In this document: positions 63,673 through 64,000 of the stretch, piece after piece
Layout: every line of letters starts with the position of its first letter
Numbering within the stretch: position 1 is the stretch's first letter
Source of the DNA: CBDBND01 sp965207985
GTDB lineage: Bacteria > Pseudomonadota > Alphaproteobacteria > Rhodospirillales > Rhodospirillaceae
Length of the DNA: 64,000 bases
Assembly (NCBI GenBank): GCA_965207985.1
Contig: CBDBND010000003.1
Location: 62,001-126,000, forward strand
Direction of reading: 5' to 3'
Position numbers and translations under genes: made by a program
The notes under the pieces: generated by a model
What the model was told of the DNA's origin: nothing
Database searches by the model: none
What the model saw: only the letters and a program-made list of their open reading frames with translations

Positions 63673-64000
63673 GTAGGTGATATCCGTTGCCCAGACTTGG
63701 TTCGGTCTGTTCACACTCAGCCCCCGGAGTAGATACGGCCAGGTCTTGTGCCCCTTCGCTGGCTTTGAGGTGCTGGGCTTCTGGTAGATCGGCATCAGGC
63801 CCATGAGCCGCATCAGGCGGCGAATCCGCTTCTCATTGACGCAATGGCCTTCGTTCTTCAAATGCCACGTCATCTGCCGGACGCCAAAGAACGGCGTGTC
63901 CAGGAACTGTTCATCGATCTCACGCATCAGCGCGAGGTTCATCTCGCTCTCACCCTTGGGCGTGTAATAGAACGACGACCGGGAGATCGACAGCAGCGCA
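63673..64000 (-). mobile_element. Partial copy of the IS3-family element, cut by the window edge
   Basis: Identical apart from a few substitutions to 4034-4361 (offset 59639) and encodes OrfB from the HTH_21 region to WATDITY. After that it is fused to unrelated sequence at 63673; the remainder lies beyond 64000. The catalytic domain is truncated in this copy. Confidence 0.88.

Noticed and set aside
1..64000. tRNA, rRNA or riboswitch genes
   Set aside because: No cloverleaf with a T-loop GTTCRANNC or recognisable rRNA segment was found by eye on either strand; a covariance-model scan would be decisive.

Overview
The window looks like an accessory, insertion-sequence-riddled part of an alphaproteobacterial chromosome or large replicon. 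The evidence is a CysD plus fused CysNC pair, RepB/ParB-type partition proteins, a DUF6468-MotE flagellar pair of the Rhodospirillales kind, and mostly moderate-to-high GC with Shine-Dalgarno sites. The order-level placement is inference from gene content only. No rRNA, tRNA or CRISPR array was recognised.

Layout. Positions 1-3140 (minus strand) form a plasmid/ICE-like block: ssb, a 47-aa ORF, a two-helix membrane protein, a protein with five Cys4 zinc ribbons, and a 108-aa leading protein. An intact IS3-family element follows (3515-4794, 3-bp target duplication). Next is a four-gene tripartite ABC exporter operon (5382-9651). Positions 9700-16640 hold a 107-bp direct duplication, a DUF4393/Abi-alpha-like gene, prophage remains (terminase fragment), DUF423 and YkgJ-type proteins, two tandem tyrosine integrases and an IS6-like relic. 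A SulP transporter with an in-frame amber codon, a truncated nuclease and a truncated cold-shock gene follow. A compact GC-rich cassette (phosphopantetheinyl transferase, acyl carrier protein, alpha/beta hydrolase) occupies 19797-22130. Positions 22180-25600 are a scrap-yard of IS fragments that includes an HsdR helicase remnant. Then come an NCS2 permease with an anti-sigma-kinase-like tail (25758-27557), a DUF4338 fragment, and a serine recombinase-ParB-RepB cassette with a divergent small regulator (28186-32086).

The right half has a 164-bp MITE-like element, an aquaporin fragment, GNAT and cold-shock genes, an acidic repeat ORF cut by an IS3-type element that itself carries an IS110 piece, a TonB-dependent receptor, an outer-membrane barrel, and a nested IS5/IS256/IS5-like mosaic with target duplications (about 43289-47050). 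Ordinary chromosome resumes with cysD-cysNC, a tannase-family esterase (with an IS427-group element exactly at its stop codon), a MATE exporter with an in-frame amber codon, and a minus-strand operon (DUF1838, frameshifted hydrolase, zinc alcohol dehydrogenase, TPR/O-GlcNAc-transferase-like protein). The DUF6468-motE pair and a second IS3 copy running off the right edge close the window.

How it fits together: the cys genes make PAPS, the ABC operon and the MATE and SulP genes are envelope transport, and the TonB receptor, OMP and tannase suggest use of external organic substrates. The rest is shaped by repeated IS insertion and deletion, which has broken at least ten host genes. The module most worth pursuing as an undescribed system is the recombinase-ParB-RepB cassette, followed by the five-zinc-ribbon protein and the permease/ATPase-like fusion.
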